Shown in pieces: positions 9,909 to 20,574 of a stretch of DNA of 64,000 nt; within the stretch, counting starts at the first letter, position 1, and each line of letters begins with the position of its first letter. The DNA is from Cavia porcellus (lineage: Eukaryota; Chordata; Mammalia; Rodentia; Caviidae): contig NW_026947486.1 in NCBI RefSeq assembly GCF_034190915.1, positions 17,324,001 through 17,388,000 on the forward strand, in the 5' to 3' direction. The notes beneath the pieces were generated by a model, which worked only from the letters and a program-made list of their open reading frames with translations, searched no databases and was not told the DNA's origin. Both the position numbers and the translations under genes were made by a program.

Positions 9909-12900
9909 ATGCAACAGCAGAGAGATAAGATTCCTACAATTAACCAGTATTTAACAGTAATAACCATTAATGTAAATGGTCTCAATGCACCAATCAAAAG
10001 AAACAGACTAAAAGAATGGATCAAGAAACAAAATCCAACCATATGCTGTTTACAGGAAACCCGTCTAACCCAGAAGGATATTCACAGACTGAAAGTCAAA
10101 GGATGGAAAACAATTCTTCATGCAGCAGGAATCCAAAAAAAGGCAGGAGTAGCCATTCTGTTTGCAGACAATGTGAACTTTAAACCAACAATGACCATAA
10201 AGGACAAAGAAGGTCATTACATTCTCGTAAGGGGAAAACTCCAAGAGGAAGAAATAACTATCTTAAATATATACGCAACAAACTCCAGAGCACCCAGTTA
10301 TATAAAACAATTATTAACAGAAATGAAAACTCAAATTATCAGTAACACAATTGCAACAGGAGACCTTAATATGCCATTGACACCAAGGGACAGATCAACC
10401 AGACAGAAAATGAGCAAAGAAATAACAGAACTGGATCACACTTGTGAACAAATGGGTTTGATCGACATATAAAGAATGTTCCACCCAACAACATCAGAAT
10501 ACACATTCTTCTCAGCAGTACATGGATCATTTTCTAAAATAGATCATATATTAGCTCACAGAACATGTTTAAACAGATGCAAAAGAGTTGAAATCATCCC
10601 TTGCATGTTATTGGATCATAGAGCTCTGAAATTAGAAATTAATGATAAAAGATACTGCAAACATCCCCCAAACACATGGAAACTGAATAACACACTCTTG
10701 AGTAATCAGTGGGTCACAGAAGAAATTAAAGAAGAAATTAAACAGTACCTAAAAGAAAATGAAAATGCAGATACAACTTACTGGAATCTGTGGTCTGCAA
10801 TGAAAGCCGTCCTGAGAGGAAAATTTATTGCACTGAGTTCCCACATCAGGAAAACAGAACGAATACAAATAAATAACTTGATGCTACACCTCAAACAGCT
10901 AGAAAAAGAAGAGCAAGTCAAGCCCAAAGCCAAAAGAAGAGAGGAAATTATAAAAATCAGAGCAAAAATCAATGCAATAGAGACTAAGAAAACAAAGAAT
11001 CAACGAATCAAAGAGTTGGTTCTTTGAAAGAATAAATAAAATCGATAAGCTCCTAGCCAACCTTATTTAAAAAGGGAAGAAAAAGCTTAAATTGATGCAA
11101 TAAGAAATGAAAAAGGAGAAATCACTACAGACCCAATAGAAATACAGAAGATCATCAACACCTATTTCGAAAACCTCTACTCTCAAAAGTTTGATAACAC
11201 AGAAGAAATAGACAGATTCTTAGAAGCATATGAAGTACCAAAGCTAGATCCAGAGGATGTAAAACTGTTGAATAACCCAATCTCTGTTACTGAAATTGAA
11301 AATGTAATTAAGTCCTTACCCCCCAAGAAGAGCCCAGGCCCAGATGGATTCACTGCAGAATTCTACAAGAAATACAAACAAGACCTAATGCCGACACTCC
11401 TCAAACTATTCAATGAAATTGAAAGGGAAGCAATCCTTCCTAAGTCATTCCTGGAAGCAAATATTACTCTAGTACCAAAACCTGAGAAAGACCCAACTAT
11501 AAAAGAGAACTATAGACCGATCTCCCTAATGAACACAGATGCAAAAATCCTCAATAAAATATTGGCAAATAGGATCCAGCAAATCATCAAGAAGATTATA
11601 CACCATGACCAAGTGGGATTCATCCCAGGAATGCAAGGATGGTTCAACATACGCAAATCAATAAATGTAATCCACCATATCAATAAAGCCAAAAATAAGA
11701 ATCACATGATCATTTCTATAGATGAAGAAAAAGCCTTCGATAAGGTCCAACATTCATTCGTGATAAGAACTTTACAGAAAATTGGAATAGATGGTCTTTA
11801 CCTCAATATAATAAAGGCCATGTATGACAAACCAACAGCCAGCATCATACTAAATGGCCAAAAATTGAAAGCCTTTACTTTAAAATAGGGCACAAGACAA
11901 GGATGTCCTTTATCACCAGTCCTATTTAATATAGTACTGGAAGTACTAGCCAGAGCAATTAGGCAAGAAAGAGAAATAAAAGGGTTAAAGATAGGAAAAG
12001 AAGAAGTTAAGTTGTCATTGTTTGCAGATGACATGATACTCTACATAGAAGACCCCCTAAGCTCCATTGAAAGACTGTTAGATACAATAAATAAATTCAG
12101 TAATGGGGCTGGATACAAAATCAATACTCAGAAATCAATAGCATTCCTATACACGAACAACAAAATCACAGAGAGGGAAATAAGAGAAACTGGACTATTC
12201 ACATTAGCAAGCAAAAAAATGAAATATTTAGGAATTACTCTTACGAAAGAAGTGAAGGACTTATACAGTGAAAATTAGAATACACTGAAAAAGGAAATTG
12301 AAGATGATCTCAGAAAATGGAAAGACATCCCTTGCTCATGGATAGGAAGAACAAACATTGTGAAAATGGCCATTCTCCCAAAACTGTTATACAGATTCAA
12401 TGCAATCCCAATAGAAATACCATCAACATACCTTATAGATCTAGAGAAATCACTCCTAAATTTCATCTGGAACCAGAAGAGACCTAGATTCGCAAAGGCA
12501 ATTCTAAGCAGCAAAGACAAAGCAGGAGGCATCACAATCCCTGACTTGAAGTTATACTACAAAACAACAGTAGTAAGATCAACACGGTATTGGAATCAAA
12601 ACAGAGCTGAAGATCAATGGAATAGATTATAAGATACAACCACAACTACAAACACACTCAACCACCTTATCTTTGATAAAGGAGCCAAGCAGGTTCACTG
12701 GAAGAACGACAGCCTCTTTAATAAATGGTGCTGGAAAAACTGGCTCTCCATTTGCCGAAAACTAAAGCTAGAACCATGTCTATCACCATGTACTAAATTA
12801 AAATCTAAATGGGTCAAAGATCTGAATATTAAAACAGAAACACTAAATCTATTGGAAGACAAATTAGGTAGAAACCTTGGAGACATAGGAGTAGGTAAAG

Positions 12901-13742
12901 AATTCATGAACAGGACTCAAACTGCACAGGAAATACTTCCCAGAATCAATAACTGGGACCACTTCTTATTAAAAAGTTTCCACATGTCAAAAGAAATCTC
13001 CAGCATTGTGAAAAGAAAACCCACAAACTGGGAAAAGATTTTAGTGAACTCTCTCTCAGACAAGGGACTCTTGTCTAAAACATATAAAGAATTAAAAAAA
13101 CTCAGACCTCCAAAATTCAAAGATGCAATCCAAAAATGGGCATCTGAGATGAATACACAATTCTCAGATGAAGAAATGCAAATGGCAAATAAATACATGA
13201 AAAAATGCTCATCATCATTGGTCATTCGAGAAATGCAAATAAAAACCACACTGAGATACCATCTCACTCCTGAAAGAATGGCCAGGATCAAGAAAACCAA
13301 CAACAACAAATGCTGGAAAGGCTGTGGGAAAAAAGGAACTCTCCTGCACTGTTGGTGGGAGTGTAGACTGGTACAGCCTTTGTGGAGATCTGTCTGGAGA
13401 TGTCTCAACAAGTTGGGATTGGAAATCCCATTTATTCCAGGTATTCCACTTCTAGGCATATTCCCAGAAGAACTGAAAGCATCATACCACAGTGATATAT
13501 GTGCACCTATGTTTATAGCAGCACAATTTGTAATCGCCAGATCTTGGAAACAACCCAAGTGCCCATCAACTGAGGAATGGATAAAAAAGTTGTGGTATTT
13601 CTATACAATGGAGTATTATTCAGCTATAAAGAAGGATCACATTGAGATATTTATCAATAAATGGGCGCAGCTTGAGACCATACTCATAAGTGAAATAAAT
13701 CAATCTCGCATGTTTGAATACCGAATAGTTTCCCTAATGTAA
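9909..13742 (+). pseudogene. L1 ORF2 (endonuclease-reverse transcriptase) of element D, broken
   Basis: 1278 codons including the stop, close to the 1275 residues of human ORF2p. N-terminal apurinic-type endonuclease motifs are visible: NVNGLNAP, CCLQETRL, ATGDLNMPL and LDHRALKLE. The reverse transcriptase follows, with [26 protein letters not shown] and the catalytic FADDMILY near 12018. The C-terminal Cys/His region is near 13312-13368 (CWKGCGKKGTLLHC). Damage: TAA at 10470, a 5-base shortfall near 10995, a further frameshift before 11090, TAG at 11886, TAG at 12276, TAA at 12630. After each nonsense the original frame continues, so the gene decayed in place. The TAA at 12630 is shared with element E. 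Confidence 0.95.
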
Positions 13743-14904
13743 GTAATGATTCAAATATGTAAAAATATGTGGTAATCATGATTCCCCATTATGTGGCCTT
13801 GAAGACTTATAAAGTTTTCACTCATTAATTGGAAAGGCTTTTTTCTGGGCTTCTTGATATGGAAATATTTGAAGCTATAGTATATGAATTTTTATCCAAA
13901 TATTTCAAGGAAAAAGACAGACCCTATGGTAACTACTATTAAGTCAGGTTATATGGTGGTAAAGTACTAGGTTGCTGAAACAGTCAAGCTTTGACCTCTA
14001 TTGTTATATTGTTATGTCCTGTTTTATCTCAATCTCACCCTTATTCTTTAAAAAAAATTATTTAGTTATTTCTTATGTTTGTCTTAATTAAGGGGAAAAA
14101 TTTTAAAAATTAGGATATATAATAGTAACTCTTTTTGATTTCCTATTAATTGTTTTGAAGTCTTGTAATACTCCCACGATCTTTTTTTGACTGATTAGAC
14201 TCTGTTCCATTCTGTATGATAGTATCAAGTTTGCGGGTATAGGCAACTACTTTGAAGGCAATAAGATTCACTAAGATGCCCATTCTGGTTTGACTATTGT
14301 CTCCTTTGGAAGTCCTGTAATGTTTACAATTCCTAAGTTTTATTGGTCTTGTTCTCTACTGTTTTGTTCAACTTTATAATATCTAATGAGATAGACAATT
14401 CTTTTTAAGGAAACAAGAGACAACGTTGGTAACCATTGTTGATAACCTTGTACTCTGTTCTACACCATGTGCTATGTCTATCCTTGGTTTTGATTGACAG
14501 CTTTGTTTTGCCATATTTGACTGTATTCTCTCCCCCCCCCAAAAGTAATAAGAACTAAGGAGTAATAAAATGAAAATTTGTAAATTTTGTTGTAAAAAAG
14601 AGAGGGGAAAAAAGAGCTCTAACGGATATAACAGCAAGTGTGTTTAGGGGTGTTAAATAGCTGACTATATCAATGTTTTTGGATCATTGAACACAGCTGT
14701 TTGCAGTCTCCCTGTTTGAATGTCCACCTTGTATTCTTTGATACTGTGATTTGAGCAACTATTTTCAAGATGATAATATGTAATCTATTAACAGGTGGTT
14801 TCCTACTGTTATGTTTTTTTTTTGTAGTTCTGTATTACATGTACCCTTACACTGCTTTGTTTTGTTTTGTGTTTTTCTCTTTTCCCTCTTAAATAAAATA
14901 AAAA
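13743..14904 (+). repeat. 3' UTR of L1 D, with diverged ~150-bp units
   Basis: AT-rich non-coding tail of about 1.16 kb. A 'gaagtc.tgtaat' anchor recurs at 14157 and 14309 (152 bp apart), each followed by a 'gatagtatcaa'- or 'aatatctaatgaga'-type block and an 'aagagacaa...gtaaccattgttgat'-type block. Compared with element C it lacks about 278 bp near 13833-13898, roughly two units. Element E has exactly the same gap. Confidence 0.85.
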
Positions 14905-14918
14905 AAGAAAAAAGTGCA
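14905..14918 (+). repeat. Right target-site duplication of L1 element D
   Basis: Second copy of 'aagaaaaaagtgca'. Its A-rich left end merges with the element's tail, so the true duplication could be a base or two longer. Confidence 0.92.
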
Positions 14919-17762
14919 AGATCTATATAGGGAAAATTATAAACACTGAAAAAAGAAATTGAAGAGGATCTCAGAAAATGGAAAGACATCCTGGTACTCA
15001 TGGATAGGAAGAATAAATATTATGAAAATGGCCAAAACTGTTGCACAGATTCAATGCAATTCCAATAAAAATACCATTAACATACCTCATAGATCTAGAG
15101 AAATCACTCCTAAAGTTCATCTGGAACCAGAAGAGACCTAGAATAGAAAAGACATTTCTAAGCAGCAAAGGCCAGGCAGGAGGCATCATAATCCCTGACT
15201 TGACATTATACAACAAAGCAACTGTAGTAAAATCAACATGGTACTGGAATCAAAACAGAGCTGAAGATCATTGGAATAGATTAGAAGATACAACCACAAC
15301 TACAAACACACTCAACTACCTTGTCTTTGAAAAAGGGGCCAAACATGTTCACTGGAAAAAAGACAGTCTCTTTAACAAATGATGTTGGAAAAACTGGCTG
15401 ACCATATGCTGAAAACTAAAACTAGACCTATGCCTATCACCATGTATTAAATTAAAATTTAAATGGATCAAAGATCTGAATATTAACACAGAAACACTAA
15501 ATCTATTGGAAGACAAATTGGGTAAAAACCTTGAAGACGAAGACATAGGGGTAAGAGAATTCATGAACAGGACTCAAACTGCAAGGGAAATACTTCCCAG
15601 AATCAATAACTGGAGTCATGTCTTATGAAAAAGTTTCCACGTGTCAAAAGAAATCTCCAGCATAGTAAAAAAAAATCCAAAAACTGAGAAAAATATATTA
15701 GTAAACTATCCCTCAGACAAAGGCCTTCTGTCTAAAACACATAAAATTTTTTAAAAATCAGACCCCCAAAATTGAACAATCCAATCCAAAAATGGGCATC
15801 TCAGATGAATACACAACTCTCAGATGAAGAAATACAAATGGCAAATAAATACATGAAAAAATGTTCATCATCATTACTCATTAGAGAAATGCAAATTAAA
15901 ACAACCCTGAGATTTGATCTCATTCTAGAAGAATGGCCAGGATCAAGAAAAGTACCAACAGCAAATCCTGAAGAGCTTTTGGGGAAAAGGAATTCTCCTG
16001 CAAGGTTGGTGAAAGTGTAGACTGGTGCAACCATTGTGGAGGTCAGTCTGGATATTTCTCAAAAAGCTGGGATTAGAAGTCCCATTTGACCCAGCTATTC
16101 CACTTCTAGGCATATTTCAGAAGAACTGAAAACATCATACCACAGTGATATATGTGCACCCATGTTTATGCTAGCATAATTTGTAATAGCCAGAACTTGG
16201 AAACAACCTAAGTGTCCATCAACTGAGGAATGGATAAAAAATTGTGGTATTTTTATATAATGCCATACTACTCAGCTATAAAGAATGATCATATTGAGAT
16301 ATAAATAAATGGATGCAGCTTGAGACCATAGTCATAAGCAAAATAAATCAAACTCACAGGTATCAATACTGAATAGTTTCCCCAGTGCAAGAAATAAGAA
16401 TACATAAAATATGTGGTTATCATGATTCCCCATTATATTGCTTTGAAGCCTTATGTTTTCATTCATTAATTGGAATGGTTTTATTCTAGGGTGTTTGATT
16501 TTATTGTCTGTGTTGGTATGAACAGCTATTTTGAGGAAAACAATCATCATAACAGCTAGTGCTGATTTAATATCATCTTGTTTTGAAGTCCATCAAGCTT
16601 TTTTTCTTCTGTCTCCATAGGTCTTATCATGTTGTATCTTATTGGCTTTATTATATGTGATAGTACAAACAAAAATTTTTATAGACAATGAGATAATATA
16701 GAGTAGAATTCATTTTCTGTTAGATGGTTCTAAATCCCTTGTAATACTTTCATTCTCTTTGAATGGTTTTACACTGTCTTGATATGTTTGATGCTATACA
16801 ATACAAAGTTATACTCAAATATTTCAAGGAAAGAGACACTATGGTAACTACTGTTATGTCGGATTATCTTGCTTAAATTGTTCTGTTCTGACCTGTGCTA
16901 TTTTGTTGTTATGTCCTCTTTTATCTCAATCTTCTTTTATTTATTTATTTTATTTTTTAAATTAAGGGCTAAAATAAATAAAAAGTAGCAGGATATATTA
17001 TAGTAACCATTTTGATTTTCTATTAACTTGAATTGAAGCCCTATATTTCTCTCATCATCTTGTTTTGACTGATTATACGCTATTCTGTTTTGCTTGATAG
17101 TATCAAATTTGAGGGTATAGGCAACTACTTTGAAGACAATAAAAGTCACTATGATGAGAATTCTGGTTTGACTATTATCTTCTTTTGAAGTCCTGTAATG
17201 TCTTCAACATTTCAGTTTTACTGATTTTGTTCTGTACTATTTTGTTCAGTTTTATTATAACTGGTGATATAGGCAGTTCTTTTTGAGATAATAAGAGGCA
17301 TTATGGTAACCATTGTTAATCACCTTGTATTCTGTTTTTACATCATGTAACTATGTCCATCCTTTTCATTTGACTATCTCCATTTTGTTTTGTCACATTT
17401 GGTTTTATTCTCTTCAAAAAAAGTAATATGAACTGTGGGAGTAATAAAACCCAAAATTTGTAATTGTTATTGTAATAAAGAGAGGAAAAGAAAGTACTTT
17501 AAAGTATGTAACTGCATGTATAATTGTATAAGATGGATAACCATATAACTGAATTTTTGTTGGATCATTCAACAGAACTGTTTGCAATCTCACTGTTTGA
17601 ATGTCCACTTTGTATGCTTTAGTTTTGTAACTTGGACAACTATTTCTAAGATGACAATATGTAATCTATTAACTAGTGATTTCTTACTGTTTATTTTTTG
17701 AAATTCTGTATTACTTGTACCCTTTTTCTGTTTTCTTTTTATCTTTAAATAATATTTTTGAA
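14919..17762 (+). mobile_element. L1 element C, 3' part (ORF2 end and 3' UTR)
   Basis: This resumes element C at the point in ORF2 where D interrupted it. Pieces of ORF2 remain readable (15041-15382 holds [18 protein letters not shown], the post-RT region), then the terminal ORF2 region near 16200-16370. The 3' UTR runs from about 16375 to 17762 (about 1.39 kb), longer than in D and E because it keeps about two more repeat units. It ends with 'tctttaaataatatttttga'. Frameshifts and stops are numerous. Confidence 0.9.
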
Positions 17763-17769
17763 AAGGAAA

Positions 17770-18548
17770 GAGACAGAAGGAGTTAATGGGATCCAAAAGC
17801 AAAATAGTTAATGTAAGAGCAAAGGGAAGGAAACATCTGGGAGGGAAAGGTGGAAACTACTGTCAATCTCCTTGTGTCTTAACTTGAACTGTTGTTTACC
17901 CAATTTTGTTAACATTTTGCTTCATTCTGTCTTATTTTGTTAGATTTTATGCTATCAGATGATAGGGGCAGCTATTTTGAATATAATAGGATCTTTTATG
18001 GTAATCATGGCTTCCTGTTATATTTCTTTGAAATCGTATAATGCTTCCATTGATTGGTTTGATGGGTTTTATTCTGTTTTGTTTGATTTTATTATGTGTG
18101 ATAGTATGAACAGTTATTTTGAAGAAAACAAGACATTATGGAAGCTATTGCTGATTTATTATTATCTTGTTTTGAAGTCCTACCATGCTTTTGTTCTTCT
18201 GTTTTGATTGGTTCTATCCTGTTGTGGTTTATTGGATTTTATTATGTGAGATGATATAAACACATTTTTTTAGGAAAAGGAGATATTAGCCATTGTTCAT
18301 TTCCTATTATTTGGTTTTGAAATCCTGTAATGCTTTTATGCTTTTGAATGGTTTTACAGTATTTTGTTATGTTCGATATTATTATGTGTCAAGATATGCT
18401 CAGCTATTTCAAAGAAAAGAGACATTATGGTAACTACTGTTGATGACCAGTTGTCTTGTTGTGAAGTGCTATGTTGTTTGCATTTTTCTGTTCTGATTTG
18501 CTTTATTCTGTTCCATTTTGTTTTACTCTCTTTAAAATTAAAAAAATA
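17770..18548 (+). mobile_element. Orphan L1 3' UTR (element G) with ~145-bp tandem units
   Basis: A purine-rich block (17790-17860, 'aagagcaaagggaaggaaac') is followed by clear repeats. 'attatgtg'-type anchors lie at about 17947, 18091, 18241 and 18381; 'ttgaagtcc'-type anchors lie at about 18026, 18171, 18315 and 18460. The spacing is 140-150 bp in both series. No ORF2 precedes it, so it is either a 5'-truncated insertion or the 3' UTR of an older element cut off by neighbours. Confidence 0.8.
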
Positions 18549-18551
18549 CTT

Positions 18552-19455
18552 TTAATATGATGAGATCCCATTGCTGCTTCTGAGTATTTCATGCATTTTG
18601 ATGTTTGTTCCTGAACTCTGCCTATCCCCTATATCATCAAGATTTCTACCTATTTTGTCCTCCAGCAGACTTAGCTTTTCTGTTTTAATATTTAGACCTT
18701 GATTGATTTTAGTTTACTGCATGGTGGCAGACATGGGTCTAGATTTAGATTTCAGCATATGGAGAGCCAGCGCTACCATCGCCACTTATGAAAGAGACCA
18801 TCTTTCTTCCAGTTGAATGTGTTTGGACCCCTTGTCATAGATACAGTGACTGAATGTGTTTGTAGTTGTGGGTGTATTTTATAATGTATTCCATTGATCT
18901 TCAGGTCTGTTTTTATTGCAGTACTGTGCTAACTTTATCACAGTAACTTTGTAGTATAATTTCAATTTTGGATTGTGATGACTCCTGCCTTACTTTTGTT
19001 GTCCAGAACTGCATTTGTTATTCTAGGTCTTTTCTGGTTTCAGATGAATTTTAGAAATGATATTTCTAGATCTTTGAGGTATGCTAATGGTATTTTGATT
19101 GGAATTACATGAAATCTCAATTTTGGGAGAGTGATCATTTTCATGTTTGTTCTTACTATCCATGAACAAGGCATGTCTTTCCATTTTCTGATATCCTGTT
19201 TGATTTATTTTTTCAGAGTACTGTAACTTTGACTGTATAAGTGCGTTATTTCCTTCGTTTGATTGCTAAGTATTTTGGGGTTTTTTTGATGCTACAGTCA
19301 AGGGTATAGTTTCTGTTATTTCTCTTGGTGAATTTGGTTTTTGTGTACAGGAATGCTATTGATTTTTGACTTTGTATCCAGCTACATTACAGAATTTGGT
19401 TATTACATCTAGAAGTCTTTGAATGGAATTTTGGGGGTCCTCTATGTAGAGTGGA
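18552..19455 (-). mobile_element. L1 fragment F, internal ORF2 piece
   Basis: Reverse complement of the ORF2 segment between the reverse transcriptase active site and the region beginning about 300 codons before the ORF2 end. Landmarks are 'tccattgatcttcaggtctg' (18893) and 'cctctatgtagagt' near 19440. No 3' UTR is attached, and the coding sequence is heavily broken. Confidence 0.8.
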
Positions 19456-20574
19456 GCCTGTATTTACTAAAAGTACAATATTTTATTTTGGCTCTCTAAT
19501 CCTGAAATCTATTTTACCTCATGAAATATTTAATTTATCAATAAAACAAATTTTAAAAAGAAATTAGAAATATACATTGCCTTAAAATATGAGTATTTAG
19601 CACTAGAGGTGTAGTTGAGGGACAGATCACTTTTCTAGGATACCCATAACTGCAAATCTGTAGATTTTTATGTTTATTTATGAAATATGTAAAACAAAAC
19701 ACTTATAAAACTGCACCTTAAATGCTCCTGTGGAAGTTTTTTTTTCTAGGAGATAGGTAAGAAAGTGTACTTAAAAGTTTAATGAAGTTTGGATTGATAG
19801 TCACTTCTTGTTCTTTATTTCCTGGTAAATGTTCCTCTAGTAAGCATAGGCATTCATAATTAGGGTCATCTGGCTCTAAGTTTTTTCTCTGCTGATTTGT
19901 TATGGATAAATGCTTTTTGAAAATTTATAAAAGATAAATGCTGGTGGGAGGTAGTTTCCATAGTGACTTCAGAATTCATATTGTTATTTTTAGTCATCAT
20001 AAATAAAAAATTTGCTTTTGCTTTTTGCTGTGTAGATCTTACTCATGGTAAGAAAGGTCATAGTGTAGAAGGTGGGGAAGTTGCAGACAGTATAATGGTC
20101 TGGGAATCTTGTAGTGTTCATTTAGAATCATTGTATCTCTTATCTTGATGTGTTGAACTTAGTTATTTGATTCTGAATCTGATCTGGACTAGCCACTGTT
20201 CAGATGTTCAAATACCAGAGATATACTCAGGTAACATATACAAATAGAGTTAGGGAACAGGGATTATTGACACAAATGAATTTAAATTGATTATGTATAT
20301 TAATACAGCAGAAAGTACATTACTTGATTTCCAGACAAATTCATTTTGTCTCTAAATAAAACCATTTTAACGTTTAGTGTGAAAAGAGGAAGAGGAAGAG
20401 AAATCTATTGCTTCCTTTAAAGTCAAATTCAGGTTCATGTTCCTTTACCATTGTAATGGACATATTTATGAAACATTAAAAATTATAGACAGCATTTTAC
20501 ACAATATGTATAATACATCATTGGTATTATGGTATGGACTTACCAATAATATGCCCTTCTGCAGTTTATTAATT
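19456..20574. other. Spacer, no gene seen
   Basis: About 1.1 kb of AT-rich sequence between L1 fragments. The only frame over 60 codons (19963-20148) has no recognisable protein features. I see no repeat family here. Confidence 0.4.

Larger units (their letters stand above)
8438..14904 (+). mobile_element. L1 element D, near full length, nested in C
   Basis: A LINE-1 of about 6.47 kb with all parts in order: GC-rich 5' UTR (8438-8837), ORF1 (8838-9889), 19-bp spacer, ORF2 (9909-13742), 3' UTR (13743 to about 14885), and a short A-rich tail 'aaataaaataaaaaaa'. A perfect 14-bp target-site duplication flanks it, and it splits element C in mid ORF2. Both ORFs carry frameshifts and stops, so it cannot move on its own. 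With element E it shares a stop in ORF2 and a deletion in the 3' UTR. Confidence 0.96.

Noticed and set aside
12917..13558. 213-codon open frame on the minus strand
   Set aside because: It is antisense to the ORF2 end of L1 D, and a shorter version occurs at the same place in E. The frame follows from ORF2 codon structure; no independent gene is needed.
17770..18548. CRISPR-like array or satellite because of regular spacing
   Set aside because: The units are 140-150 bp, diverged over their whole length, without short exact repeats and unique spacers, and they recur in every L1 3' UTR here.
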